From: a bacterium BMS3Abin06
GTDB lineage: Bacteria > Nitrospirota > Thermodesulfovibrionia > UBA6902
Reading direction: 5' to 3'
Assembly: GCA_002897895.1 (NCBI GenBank)
Contig: BDSY01000022.1
Coordinates: 1 to 64,000, forward strand
Length of the DNA: 64,000 nt
Part shown: positions 28,688 to 39,141 of the stretch, piece after piece
Layout: each line of letters starts with the position of its first letter
How positions within the stretch are numbered: the stretch's first letter is position 1
Notes under the pieces: model-generated
What the model was told of the DNA's origin: nothing
Database searches by the model: none
What the model saw: only the letters and a program-made list of their open reading frames with translations
Program-made: the position numbers and the translations under genes

Positions 28688-30382
28688 TTACTTGCGTGGT
28701 CTTATTGCCCTGAGGTTGAGCTGGAGATTTTTTGTGCCGTTCCATTCATTTATACATGGAATAAAGGCAATATCCAGAGAGGAAACCGAATCCGTATTTT
28801 TCAATTTCTCACCCATGCTGAAACCGATACTATCCATATTGATGCTATCCTGTTTGAGCTGCATCTTCAGGTGATTGTTGCCGACAATCTTTTTATTTAC
28901 AATCTCTATCGCTTTTGTGCCGAATACAGGCTGTTTATTTGAATCACCATAAGGTTCGAGAAGTGCCAATTCCTTTATAAGGTTAAAGTTTAAATCGGAA
29001 AACTTTACGGCAGCGTCTATTTTCAATGCCGGGATCATATCTTCTGCGCTGAGCTTTTCAGCCGCTATCCGGTTCATCTGATTCTTAAATGCAGGTAGAT
29101 TTCCAACATCAAGACTGAGCCCCGCTGCCATACGGTGGCCCCCGAAACCAAGCAGCAGGTCCGGACATTCGGCAATGGCCCTGTATAAATGAAACGGGGG
29201 GATCCCCCTTGCAGAGCCTTTTGCAACCGAATCCTTTATAGAAAAAAGAAACACGGGCCTGTAAAACATATCAACCAGCCGTGATGCAACAATGCCTATT
29301 ACACCGGGATGCCATTCATGGGATGAGAGAACAATTACATTCTCCATATCATCCGGATTTATCATATCAAGCGCTGTCTTCAATACATCCCCTTCAATTT
29401 TCTGCCTCTTCCTGTTTTGCTCTTCAAGGAGGTTTGCAATCCCTCTTGCCTTTGCTTCATCCCCTGTTAGAAAAAGCTCTACAACTTCACCTGCGTCATC
29501 AACTCTGCCCGCGGCATTAATCCTGGGAATCAGACTATAGGAAAGTGATCCTGCACGGCTGCTCCCGTCAACACCGGCTGCCTCTTTTAATGCCTGTATT
29601 CCTGTCCTGCCGGTACTGTTATTAATTCTCTTAAGCCCGTATGTTACAAAAATCCTGTTTTCTCCTAATAGTGGAACAGAATCGGCAATCGTTCCTAATG
29701 CAACCAGATCCAGAAGTTCAGTTAACTGTGACTCGTAATTCGCAACACGTAACTCCTGCAGAAGCGCCTGGATTAATTTAAATGCAACCCCGACTCCGGC
29801 GAGGTTTTTAAAGGGATAAGCGGAATCTGTTCTGTGCGGATCAATAACTGCTGTTACCGGAGGCAGTTTCTCAGGTGGTTCATGATGGTCAGTTACTATG
29901 ATATCCATTCCCATTGAAAGGGCGTTTGAAACTTCTGTTCCGGAACTTATGCCGCAATCAGCAGTTATGATAAGGTTTGCCCCGTTTGTCCCGGCTTTTT
30001 GTATTCCTTTATTACTGAGGCCGTACCCTTCGGTTATTCTGTTCGGGATATGATAGTAAGTTTTTAATCCTAATCCGCTTAGCGTAGAGACCAGAAGCGC
30101 TGTAGCCGTTATGCCGTCCGCATCATAATCGCCGTGTACAAGCACTGTCTCATCCCTTTCAACAGCGGTTTTCAGCCTCTCAACAGCCTTTGTCATGTCC
30201 GGCATGAGAAAAGGATCATGGAGATCGTTGAGGGATGGATGGAGAAAGTTTTTTATTGAACCGGCATCCTTGATACCCCTGTTTACAAGCACCTGGGCAA
30301 GCACGGGGGAGATGGAAAACCTGCTCGAAAGATGTTCCAGAAATTCGCGGTTGGTCCTGCTGACAAGCCAGTTACGATGCAT
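28688..30382 (-). CDS. recJ: Single-stranded-DNA-specific exonuclease RecJ
   Basis: VHGDYDADGITATALL, DHHEPPE, GFGGHRMAAG. Confidence 0.97.
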   Translation of the reverse strand: MHRNWLVSRTNREFLEHLSSRFSISPVLAQVLVNRGIKDAGSIKNFLHPSLNDLHDPFLMPDMTKAVERLKTAVERDETVLVHGDYDADGITATALLVSTLSGLGLKTYYHIPNRITEGYGLSNKGIQKAGTNGANLIITADCGISSGTEVSNALSMGMDIIVTDHHEPPEKLPPVTAVIDPHRTDSAYPFKNLAGVGVAFKLIQALLQELRVANYESQLTELLDLVALGTIADSVPLLGENRIFVTYGLKRINNSTGRTGIQALKEAAGVDGSSRAGSLSYSLIPRINAAGRVDDAGEVVELFLTGDEAKARGIANLLEEQNRKRQKIEGDVLKTALDMINPDDMENVIVLSSHEWHPGVIGIVASRLVDMFYRPVFLFSIKDSVAKGSARGIPPFHLYRAIAECPDLLLGFGGHRMAAGLSLDVGNLPAFKNQMNRIAAEKLSAEDMIPALKIDAAVKFSDLNFNLIKELALLEPYGDSNKQPVFGTKAIEIVNKKIVGNNHLKMQLKQDSINMDSIGFSMGEKLKNTDSVSSLDIAFIPCINEWNGTKNLQLNLRAIRPRK

Positions 30383-30415
30383 AGAGAAAAATTGGGGAAA
30401 CCATTTTATTTATGT

Positions 30416-31339
30416 TTATTTGCGTTTTAATTTTTGCCTTAACGCCTTGCCCTCGCCTAACAACAGCACAATGGGGCTTGCCACAAACATGGAAGAATAA
30501 GTGCCGATGGCTATTCCCAGCATAATTGCCAGGGCAAAATCGTGGATAACTTCGCCGCCGAAAATAAATAGGGCGAATGTTGCAAAAAAAGTAGTCAAAG
30601 AGGTGATAATGGTTCTCGACAGCACCTCATTAATGCTCAAATTTACGATATCATAAATGGATTTTTTGTATTTGGTCCTCAGGTTCTCCCTTATCCTGTC
30701 AAAGACGACCACCGTATCAGTCAGGGAATACCCTGCAATCATAAGAAGGGCGCTTATGAGTATGAGATTTATCTCTTTGCCCATCAGATAAAAGAGACCG
30801 AGAACAGCAAGGACATCATGGAATGTAGCTATTGTGGCGCCTATGCTGAAATTGAACTGGAACCTCACTGTTATATAAATCAGAATGCCTATGAACGCTG
30901 CAATGATAGCCCAGAACGCATCCGTCCTCAGCCTTGCCCCTACCTTCGGGCCTATCTCTGTCGTTGAATCCACCACCAGATTATTTTGGGAATATTCTTC
31001 CGAGAGAATGGATATTATTTTTTTAGAGAGATTGCCGAGGGTCTGTTCGCCTTTTTTTATTCTGATGAGAATTTTGTTTTCCGTAGGCAGATCCTGAAGA
31101 TCAAAGCCGGTTATCCCGCCCTTTGTCAATGCCTCTCTGACATCCTGAAGCGGGATATTCTCGTTAAATCTGATCTGTACCGAAGTGCCGCCCGCGAAAT
31201 CGATCCCGAGATTCGCAGTGCCTCTTGCAATCTGAACAATTGCGAAAAGGCCGATTATCATTAATATCGATGAGAATGTGAAGGCAAAGTATCTCTTGCC
31301 CATAAAATCAATTTTTGTATTTTTAAGAATTGCAATCAT
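30416..31339 (-). CDS. secF: Protein translocase subunit SecF
   Basis: [35 protein letters not shown]; likely ATG at 31339 overlapping the secD stop (listed ORF begins 31363). Confidence 0.95.
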   Translation of the reverse strand: MIAILKNTKIDFMGKRYFAFTFSSILMIIGLFAIVQIARGTANLGIDFAGGTSVQIRFNENIPLQDVREALTKGGITGFDLQDLPTENKILIRIKKGEQTLGNLSKKIISILSEEYSQNNLVVDSTTEIGPKVGARLRTDAFWAIIAAFIGILIYITVRFQFNFSIGATIATFHDVLAVLGLFYLMGKEINLILISALLMIAGYSLTDTVVVFDRIRENLRTKYKKSIYDIVNLSINEVLSRTIITSLTTFFATFALFIFGGEVIHDFALAIMLGIAIGTYSSMFVASPIVLLLGEGKALRQKLKRK

Positions 31340-32949
31340 ATGCTCAACCTCTTTACTTCCCATTTGGAGGTTATCAAGTCAAACACTGTCTTGGTTCCGA
31401 TAAGCGCTGTAAAGAGGTTAATAAGCACACCCCATCCGAGAGTTACTGCAAACCCCTTTATGGGGCCGGTGCCGAACTGGAAAAGCACTACGGCGGTAAT
31501 GAGTGTTGTGACGTGGGAGTCAAAAATAGTCCAGAATGCCTTATCATAGCCTGAGTCAATAGCCGCCCTCGGGGTTTTCCCGACCCTGAGTTCCTCCCTG
31601 ATTCTTTCAAACATGAGAACGTTACTGTCAACCGCCATGCCAACGGCAAGTATTATTCCTGCAATACCGGGCAGAGTCAGTGTTGCATTAAAAGCCGACA
31701 GTACACCGATAAGAAAGACAATATTCAACACAAGCGCAAAATCTGCAATCAGCCCCGACATTTTGTAATACACAATCATGAAAACAATAACGAGCAATGC
31801 ACCGATTAAGCCTGCATTGATCCCTGCATTGATAGAGTCCCTTCCAAGGGAGGGGCCGACTGTCACATTCTGAAGCATTTTCAATGGCGCGGGGAGGGAG
31901 CCTGATCTCAGGACAATAGCAAGATCCTTGGCTTCCTGCATGCTGAACGAGCCTGTGATCTGGGCGCTGCCGCCTGCGATTTTTTCCTGGATTACGGGCG
32001 CTGAATAGACATTATCATCAAGAATTATTGCAAGGCGTTTTTTTACATTATTGGCGGTAATCTGTTCAAAAAGCTTTGCGCCGGTAGAATTAAAGGTTAT
32101 TGAAACATAAGGTTCATTGTATCTCCGATCAATATTGACCCGAGCCTCTGTAAGAAACTCACCCGTCATGAGGGATTGCTTTTTGATCAGGTAAACCCGC
32201 ACTGTCTCCACGCCTGTTTCCTTGCTGCGGACTTTCCCGAAAAGAATTTCATCATCTTCAGGGATCTGACCGGCAAATTTTTTTAATACCTCTTTTTCTT
32301 CAGCAGGAGAAATGACGCCTGGAAGCTGCGCAGCTACAGGAGATTCATCGTCAAGGAGCTTGAATTCAAGGATTGCCGTTTTCCCGACAAGGTCAATTGC
32401 GCGTTTGGTGTCTTTTACTCCGGGCAACTGGATTACTATCTCATTCCCGGACTGCCTGTGTATTGTCGGTTCGGCAACGCCGAACTGGTCAACCCTGTTC
32501 CTGATTGTCTCTAACGCCTGGTCAACGGCGAAATTCTTTATCCTTTCAATTTCACGGTCAGTAAGCCTGTACACAAGTTTGCCATTGGACCGGCTGCTCA
32601 GTTCAAGGTTGGGGAACTCCTTTGAGACCGTATCCGATACCCCTGTATTGTCAGTTGATATGATAATGTCGGAGTTTTGCTTTTCAACCTTTGCCTCAAT
32701 CTTTTTTTCTTTAAAAATATTGGTCAGGCTGGAGGCAATTCGTTCAACAGTAATATCCACTGCCTTGTCACCGTCCACTTCATAAACCAGATGAACTCCC
32801 CCCTGAAGGTCAAGACCTAGCACTATGCCGTATTTTTGCAGCCAGTCAGGCAGTGATTCACGAAGGTCTGTTGAAGGCAGGTAAAATATTACTGAGAGCA
32901 GAGTTGCTGCTGCAATTAATGTAATGCGCCAGAAAAAGTTCTTTTTCAC
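31336..32949 (-). CDS. secD: Protein translocase subunit SecD
   Basis: [36 protein letters not shown] start with upstream ggag. Confidence 0.97.
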   Translation of the reverse strand: MKKNFFWRITLIAAATLLSVIFYLPSTDLRESLPDWLQKYGIVLGLDLQGGVHLVYEVDGDKAVDITVERIASSLTNIFKEKKIEAKVEKQNSDIIISTDNTGVSDTVSKEFPNLELSSRSNGKLVYRLTDREIERIKNFAVDQALETIRNRVDQFGVAEPTIHRQSGNEIVIQLPGVKDTKRAIDLVGKTAILEFKLLDDESPVAAQLPGVISPAEEKEVLKKFAGQIPEDDEILFGKVRSKETGVETVRVYLIKKQSLMTGEFLTEARVNIDRRYNEPYVSITFNSTGAKLFEQITANNVKKRLAIILDDNVYSAPVIQEKIAGGSAQITGSFSMQEAKDLAIVLRSGSLPAPLKMLQNVTVGPSLGRDSINAGINAGLIGALLVIVFMIVYYKMSGLIADFALVLNIVFLIGVLSAFNATLTLPGIAGIILAVGMAVDSNVLMFERIREELRVGKTPRAAIDSGYDKAFWTIFDSHVTTLITAVVLFQFGTGPIKGFAVTLGWGVLINLFTALIGTKTVFDLITSKWEVKRLSI

Positions 32950-32955
32950 TTACTC

Positions 32956-33429
32956 CTATTCCCCTGTCCTCAGGCCGGCAATATAACTGCGGCCGACTCT
33001 GATCCTTACATCATCCTTAATGCCGACTTTCAGGGTTGCTGTGTTGGCATCAATATCTTCTATGATACCGTGTATACCGCCGGTTGTGATGATCTTGTCA
33101 CCCTTTTTAAGATTTTCCAGCATTTGTTTGTGCTCTTTTGCCTTTTTGGACTGGGGCCTTATAAGCAGGAAATAAAATATCACAAAAATCAATATCAGGG
33201 GCAAAAATGACTGAAACATCGCACCCGGCCCCTGGGTCCCGGCATCTCCGCCGCCCGGCTGGCCTGCCATTGCATAGACAATGTCTGAAAACCCTGCCAG
33301 CAGGCATATAATATATAGAGACACTCTTGAAAAATAGCCGGTGTATTGCTTTGCCCTGCACCGTAAAAGGCCGGCAATCCTGAATCGCGGGACGGAATGG
33401 TAAGGTTTGCTTTCTAAAGGGGTAGACAT
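32956..33429 (-). CDS. yajC: Preprotein translocase subunit YajC
   Basis: FYFLLIRPQSKKAKEHKQMLENLKKGDKIITTGGIHG; ggaggag ribosome-binding site before 33429. Confidence 0.93.
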   Translation of the reverse strand: MSTPLESKPYHSVPRFRIAGLLRCRAKQYTGYFSRVSLYIICLLAGFSDIVYAMAGQPGGGDAGTQGPGAMFQSFLPLILIFVIFYFLLIRPQSKKAKEHKQMLENLKKGDKIITTGGIHGIIEDIDANTATLKVGIKDDVRIRVGRSYIAGLRTGE

Positions 33430-33505
33430 GATTTCTCCTCCGGATATTATTAGTTTACAATTAAATCGTGATACTATAACTTTTCAGTCTTTTTTAATCA
33501 AGGGT

Positions 33506-33540
33506 AACTGTTCACAGTTATCAGTTCACGGTTCACGGTT
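33506..33540. repeat. Heptanucleotide tract CACGGTT-type x5
   Basis: aactgtt cacagtt atcagtt cacggtt cacggtt upstream of yajC. Confidence 0.9.
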
Positions 33541-33667
33541 TCAAAATGCGTTGTATGCTTGATGCATTTTTGAAATTGACTTCAATTCGTTAATAAGTTC
33601 TTTACGCATCCCTGTCAGACAATACCTTGACCTCTCGTGAAATGTAAACACGATTCTTCCTTACTTC

Positions 33668-33822
33668 TAATTAGTGTCTGTGTATAAACTCAACAATTAA
33701 GCTGTCATTCCCGCGGTCCTTTGGGCGGGAATCCAGTCTTTTCAGTGAGTTCTGGATACCCGACTACAAACTTCGGGTATGACAAAAATAAAAAACAGCT
33801 ATTTATACACAGACTCTAATTA
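33668..33822. mobile_element. MITE-like element with about 21-bp terminal inverted repeats
   Basis: TAATTAGTGTCTGTGTATAAA ... TTTATACACAGACTCTAATTA (1 mismatch); inner gtcattcccgc...cgggtatgac arms. Confidence 0.78.
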
Positions 33823-33850
33823 ACCGTTAACTGTCAACCGTGAACGGTTA

Positions 33851-36022
33851 CTAAAAAGACGGCCCTTTGTACCCGCCGCTACTGTAAGGATCGACAGACA
33901 GGCTTTTTCCTGAAGGATCGGAAAAGACTATCGGCATGTTCGGATATCCCATGCCCGCAGTTCCGATCCCTCTGATTTGAAATCCGAAAAATACCTGGTA
34001 TTCGTCAGGCTTTCTCGTAAATGAAACAATAAGGCCCCAGCATTGACTTGTATAAACCGAGTTTATATCTAATTGCTGCACACCGTTTCCGTTCATGTCG
34101 TACCACAGTTTCCCTGAAAGACTGACAGGGAACGATTTTTCATATATTTTGACAGGACTGTTAATGCCTGCCTCGGCAGTGAACTGGTCAAGCCCGGTTG
34201 AACGCCTGTAATTCTTGGCCAGACCGACAAAACCCTTTTTGCCATTGAACCTGACAGAGGCGATAGTCTCTGTTATTGTTGTGTCATAGACATCGTATGA
34301 AGCGTTAATGCTGAAATTTGTTCTTTCACTTGAGAGATTGCCTTCTGCCAGTAAAGGTGTAAACGGCTCATCACCGTCAAGAAAATCATAACTCTGGGAG
34401 ATTATAAATTTGGCTTCCAATCCGGAAGAGGCAAATCCTGTAAATATATTGCTGAAAGAGTAATTGAGATTGTTTGTTTTGGAGATTGAATCCGTAGAAT
34501 CAAAAACAGGGATATCGTTCTGGTTTACGGCAGGGGTATATGCGTATTCTAAAAAGGGTTCAACAATATGAACAAAGGAAGAATATCTTTTAAAGAATCT
34601 TGTTGTTAATGCTGTGCCGAGGTCATATGAAAACCTGTCTTCATATTTATCGGGTTCATTAAGAAAGTATACGGTTTCCCTCATACCGATTCTCTGTGTA
34701 ATATTCAACAGCCTTCCATAGCTGAAATATAAATTGGGATGGATGTCGAACCTCATGCCTCCCTGTCCCTCTTTTTCCCAGAAATTAACAGCTCTGAAAG
34801 CCATGTTATAAGAAAAAAACCTTTTTGACCGGGTATTAAGAATGAACCCTATTTCCGGCAGACTTTGCGGTATTTCGCTTGAGCTTCCTTCGAGGCTTTG
34901 CCTGCCCCTGGCCAGAAGGTATATCCTTCCATTGTAATATTGCTTTGATATCTGCATGTCTGATTCAAGATATTTTTGCAATCTTTCTTCTGATGCAATC
35001 CCGAACCGGGTAGGATGCCATGATGACAGCCCGAACCTGCCGGAGGAAGTTGAGTCCATGGTCTCATAATAATCGTCTTCATTTACTGCATGCACTTTTA
35101 GATAACCTGAAATATTGTATGGAAATTTTTGATTGTGGTAGGATTTGATTTCAGTAAGACTTCTGGTCGGCTGTTTGTCCCTCACGTGATACATCCATAA
35201 TTCACCGTTGGACTCAGGGGTCAATATATATCTGTAATCCAGACCCTCTCCGAACCCTTTTTGGCCGTAATAATCCAGGTATACAGTGGCGTCCTGATTC
35301 TCCTTTATGGCCCAGAAAAACCCCTGTTTGTAATAATAGCCTCTTGTACTGCTGTAGCCGAAGGACGGGAAAATGAGCCCTGTCTGGCGCTCCCTGAGAA
35401 GAGGCACCCAGAAATACGGCGTATAGAGAACAGGGGTGTTTTTAATGTTAAATACGCCGTGCCATCCCGTTATCTTTTCGTGTTGTGCGACTGATATGTC
35501 CTTGGCCGATATATGCCATGCAGGAGATTCTGTATCGCAGGTCGTAACAGTGGCTTTATCCAGGAAAAAGGTTTTTTCCCCTGTTTTCCTGATTTCCCCG
35601 CTGTGCAGATAAAAATTGTTTTTTTTATAAAAAATATCACTTTCGTATATAGTGCCGACTTTTGTTTTCAGATTTAATTCTATCCTGCCGGCGGTTATAA
35701 GGGCTTCAGAGTCCTGGTATGTGACATTGCCGACAGCCACAGCATCATACGTATTACCGTCTAACCGGACTTCATCCGCAGAGAGCGACGCATCTTTGAA
35801 AGTTATTTTTACAGAGCCCCTTGCTATGTATGTATTGCTTTGAGAAAGATATTCCAGATGGTCCGCGGAAATATTTGCAAAATCCTCTGCCGATGCAGGG
35901 CAGGTAAAGAAAAGGATGAGAAGGAGGGACGCGGTGAAACGGAGACACGGTGTTAAAAAAAGGCGGAGAATGGACGATATGATGTTATGTGCCTTTGCTT
36001 CACTGTTTCTCCTGTTTTTCAT
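33851..36022 (-). CDS. lptD: LPS-assembly protein LptD
   Basis: OstA-like N-terminal domain plus long beta-barrel; WHGVFNIKNTPVLYTPYFWVPL. Confidence 0.92.
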   Translation of the reverse strand: MKNRRNSEAKAHNIISSILRLFLTPCLRFTASLLLILFFTCPASAEDFANISADHLEYLSQSNTYIARGSVKITFKDASLSADEVRLDGNTYDAVAVGNVTYQDSEALITAGRIELNLKTKVGTIYESDIFYKKNNFYLHSGEIRKTGEKTFFLDKATVTTCDTESPAWHISAKDISVAQHEKITGWHGVFNIKNTPVLYTPYFWVPLLRERQTGLIFPSFGYSSTRGYYYKQGFFWAIKENQDATVYLDYYGQKGFGEGLDYRYILTPESNGELWMYHVRDKQPTRSLTEIKSYHNQKFPYNISGYLKVHAVNEDDYYETMDSTSSGRFGLSSWHPTRFGIASEERLQKYLESDMQISKQYYNGRIYLLARGRQSLEGSSSEIPQSLPEIGFILNTRSKRFFSYNMAFRAVNFWEKEGQGGMRFDIHPNLYFSYGRLLNITQRIGMRETVYFLNEPDKYEDRFSYDLGTALTTRFFKRYSSFVHIVEPFLEYAYTPAVNQNDIPVFDSTDSISKTNNLNYSFSNIFTGFASSGLEAKFIISQSYDFLDGDEPFTPLLAEGNLSSERTNFSINASYDVYDTTITETIASVRFNGKKGFVGLAKNYRRSTGLDQFTAEAGINSPVKIYEKSFPVSLSGKLWYDMNGNGVQQLDINSVYTSQCWGLIVSFTRKPDEYQVFFGFQIRGIGTAGMGYPNMPIVFSDPSGKSLSVDPYSSGGYKGPSF

Positions 36023-36025
36023 TTC

Positions 36026-37414
36026 TCAGATTATTTCCCTTAGCCTTGGTAAAACACTCTCATAGCCCAGTGCTTCCTTAACTTCACCGGCAGTGTAAAA
36101 AGAACCGGCAACAAGTATGATATTCTCTTTCCGGTAAAGTGATTTCGCAAGATCAACGGCCCCGGTAACGGTGTCGGTCTTATGTATTGAGACATGGCCG
36201 GCATTTGCTCCGGGCTCCTTGAATGTTGCCATAATTTCCTTCATCTTTTCAGGCGATGCCGCCCTCTCGTACCCGGTTTTTGTTAATATTACAGTTTCAG
36301 CAACCTGAATAAGAGGATGAAGAATTCCCCGGATATCCTTATCATCCATAATACCGGCAACAAGGATAATTTTTTTGCCGGCAAAGAGTTTTTTTACTGA
36401 AAGCGCAAGAGATTTTGCAGCTTCCGGGTTATGGGCGCTGTCAAGGATTACGGGAGGGTCGTGCGATACCCATTCAAGCCGCCCTTCAAGACTCATGTTC
36501 TGCAAACCTGTTTTTATAGATGTATCTGATATTTGAAACCCTTTTTGCCTTAATATCTCACAGGCCCTGACCGCCGTGCAGATATTGTAGAGCTGATATT
36601 CACCGGTGAGAGGGACTGTCAGGTTTTTATAATTTTTATAACCCGAATAATCCAGAGTTATATGCCTCTCATCCATTCTGACTATGGATCCTCTGAAATC
36701 TTTATTATAGACGTGAATCTCTGCATTACGGCTTTTTGCCATGTCTGTTAATTGTTTAACTGTATCAGGTGCCAGGGAGGAGGTTATTAAGGGAACACCG
36801 GTTTTTATTATCCCTGCCTTTTCATAAGTAATACCGGAGATATTATTGCCGAGAAATTCACAATGGTCACGGCTTATATTTGTGATAACAGTTACATCAG
36901 GATGAATTACATTAGTTGCGTCAAGCCTCCCGCCCATACCGGTTTCAACTACTGCCCAATCAATATTTTTACCTGCAAAATAATAAAATGCCATTGCAGT
37001 GACAAACTCGAAAAAGGTCGGGTTCAAATCTGTATTGCTGATAGAATTGTAAGTTTCAGATGCCAGGTCTATAACTTCAGATTCAGTTATACGCCGGTTA
37101 TCGACCCTTATACGTTCGGTGAAGCTCACAAGGTGAGGTGATGTAAAAAGACCGGTACTGAGCCCGTTTTCAGTGAGAATGGAAGCTATTGCAGTAGCTG
37201 TGGAACCCTTTCCATTCGTCCCTGCAACATGGATGGAATGGAAGGATTTGTGGGGCTCTCCGAGTATGCCCATTAATGTTTTTATATTTGCCAGCCCCAG
37301 CTTTATACCGTGTTTTTGCAGGCTGTACAGGTAATTTACGGTCTCATTATAATTTTTCAGGTTTGAGTGCATTGTGTGGCGATTTTTACGGGGTGGATTA
37401 TTTTTATTTTTCAA
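36026..37414 (-). CDS. folC: Folylpolyglutamate/dihydrofolate synthase FolC
   Basis: HVAGTNGKGSTATAIASIL, ETGMGGRLDATNV, DSAHNPEAA; start may be internal (37372). Confidence 0.95.
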   Translation of the reverse strand: MKNKNNPPRKNRHTMHSNLKNYNETVNYLYSLQKHGIKLGLANIKTLMGILGEPHKSFHSIHVAGTNGKGSTATAIASILTENGLSTGLFTSPHLVSFTERIRVDNRRITESEVIDLASETYNSISNTDLNPTFFEFVTAMAFYYFAGKNIDWAVVETGMGGRLDATNVIHPDVTVITNISRDHCEFLGNNISGITYEKAGIIKTGVPLITSSLAPDTVKQLTDMAKSRNAEIHVYNKDFRGSIVRMDERHITLDYSGYKNYKNLTVPLTGEYQLYNICTAVRACEILRQKGFQISDTSIKTGLQNMSLEGRLEWVSHDPPVILDSAHNPEAAKSLALSVKKLFAGKKIILVAGIMDDKDIRGILHPLIQVAETVILTKTGYERAASPEKMKEIMATFKEPGANAGHVSIHKTDTVTGAVDLAKSLYRKENIILVAGSFYTAGEVKEALGYESVLPRLREII

Positions 37415-38240
37415 CCAACAAGCTTAATAACTTAATAACAGTCTGCTTCAGTTCTTTTCTGTTAACAATCATATCTATCATTCCATGCTCAAGCAGGAAT
37501 TCTGCGGTCTGGAAATTTTCGGGAAGCTGCTGTTTGATTGTCTGCTCAATGACTCTCGGCCCGGCAAAACCTATCAGGCTCTTTGGCTCGGCAATGATTA
37601 TATCACCCAGCATCGCGAAACTTGCTGAAACTCCTCCAAAGGTCGGATCTGCAAGTATTGAAATAAACGGTAATCCCGTTTCTTTAAAACGGGCTAATGA
37701 CGCAGAGGTTTTTGCCATTTGCATGAGAGATACTATCCCTTCATGCATTCTGGCGCCTCCAGAGGATGCAACCGATATTAACGGCATTGCTTCCTCAGCA
37801 GCTTTTTCAGCAGCTATTACAAATTTTTCGCCTACAACAGAGCCCATGCTTCCGCCCATAAATGCGAAATCAAGGACTACAAGCATTGCCGGATGGTTCC
37901 CTATTAATGCCCGGCCGGCAGTTGCGGCTTCCTTGATATTTGTCTTCTTTTGCGAATCCTTGAGGCGTTCTTTATAAGTTATCTGGTCCTTGAAGTTCAG
38001 GGGGTCTTTTGATGCCAGGTACTGCCCCATTTCAGTAAAGCTACCGTTATCTGCGAGAAGGGATATACGTTGTCCTGCTGAAATCCTGAAGTGGTAGTTA
38101 CACTTGGGACATACCATCAGGTTCCGGTCAACCTCTTTTCGATAGATGATCTCCTTGCAGGAGTTGCACTTTACCCAGAGGCCCTCGGGTACCTTGACTT
38201 TTTTGGAGACTTTGTTTTTTTCTTTCTTGAACCAGGCCAT
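37404..38240 (-). CDS. accD: Acetyl-CoA carboxylase carboxyltransferase subunit beta
   Basis: Zn ribbon CNSCKEIIYRKEVDRNLMVCPKCNYHFR; SSGGARMHEG. Confidence 0.97.
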   Translation of the reverse strand: MAWFKKEKNKVSKKVKVPEGLWVKCNSCKEIIYRKEVDRNLMVCPKCNYHFRISAGQRISLLADNGSFTEMGQYLASKDPLNFKDQITYKERLKDSQKKTNIKEAATAGRALIGNHPAMLVVLDFAFMGGSMGSVVGEKFVIAAEKAAEEAMPLISVASSGGARMHEGIVSLMQMAKTSASLARFKETGLPFISILADPTFGGVSASFAMLGDIIIAEPKSLIGFAGPRVIEQTIKQQLPENFQTAEFLLEHGMIDMIVNRKELKQTVIKLLSLLVEK

Positions 38241-38251
38241 TTTTTTAAAAT

Positions 38252-38311
38252 AGTTGTCAGTTATCAGTTGTCAGTTGTCTTACTGCCCCCTGCCCCCTGA
38301 TTCCTGCCCCC
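38252..38311. repeat. Two adjacent heptanucleotide tracts (AGTTGTC-type x4, TGCCCCC-type x4)
   Basis: agttgtc agttatc agttgtc agttgtc; tgccccc tgccccc tgattcc tgccccc. Confidence 0.9.
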
Positions 38312-38324
38312 TTATAACTTACTT

Positions 38325-39095
38325 TCATACCGCCTTCCTGACAGCTTTAATAAAATTTTTAATGCTTTTCCCCTGAGAGATTAACTTTACAATAGCGCTT
38401 CCGATAATGACGCCGTCTGCCAGTTTTGCTACCTTTGATGCTTCTTCGGGATTGGAGATACCGAAGCCTGCTGCTACCGGTTTTTTTGTAACGCTCTTTA
38501 TGGAATCCAGTCTGTTTTTCATGGACTTGCCCACAGAGAGTTTAGCGCCTGTTATTCCGGTGATGGAAACGTAATAAATGAAGCCGGTTGATGCCTTTGC
38601 CACTCTGCTGATTCTTTCCCTGGTGCTTGTCGGGGCAAGGAGAAAGATTGTATCAAGCCTGTGCTGCCTTGCCAGACGGATAAAGTCCTCTGCTTCATCG
38701 GGAATTAAATCAGGGATTATCATTCCGTCAACGCCTGCTGAGACAGCTTTTTTTACAAATGCCCCTGTGCCATATTTGAAGACCGGATTATAATACGTCA
38801 TCAGAATCAGGGGAATTTCCGATTGCCGCCGTATTTCTTTCACAAGGGCAAGGACTTTTTTGAGGGTAGTGCCGTGCTGCAAAGCCCTCTCAGACGCCCT
38901 CTGAATGGTCGGCCCGTCAGCAAGAGGGTCACTGAATGGAACTCCAAGCTCAATAATGTCCGCCCCCGCTCTTTCAAGGTCAATAACAAACTTTTTCGTA
39001 GCATCAAGTGACGGGTCCCCGGCCATTATATAAGGTATAAGGGCCTTCCTGCCTTTTTTCTTTAAGTCCCTGAATGTCTGTTCTATTCTGCTCAT
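38325..39095 (-). CDS. trpA: Tryptophan synthase alpha chain
   Basis: PYIMAGDPSLD, ELGVPFSDPLADGPTIQRAS. Confidence 0.97.
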   Translation of the reverse strand: MSRIEQTFRDLKKKGRKALIPYIMAGDPSLDATKKFVIDLERAGADIIELGVPFSDPLADGPTIQRASERALQHGTTLKKVLALVKEIRRQSEIPLILMTYYNPVFKYGTGAFVKKAVSAGVDGMIIPDLIPDEAEDFIRLARQHRLDTIFLLAPTSTRERISRVAKASTGFIYYVSITGITGAKLSVGKSMKNRLDSIKSVTKKPVAAGFGISNPEEASKVAKLADGVIIGSAIVKLISQGKSIKNFIKAVRKAV

Positions 39096-39114
39096 AATTA
39101 ATACTTCTTTTTTT

Positions 39115-39141
39115 TAATTCCTAATTCCTAATTCGTAATTC
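39115..39141. repeat. Heptanucleotide tract abutting the trpB stop
   Basis: aattcctaattcctaattcgtaattct. Confidence 0.85.
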
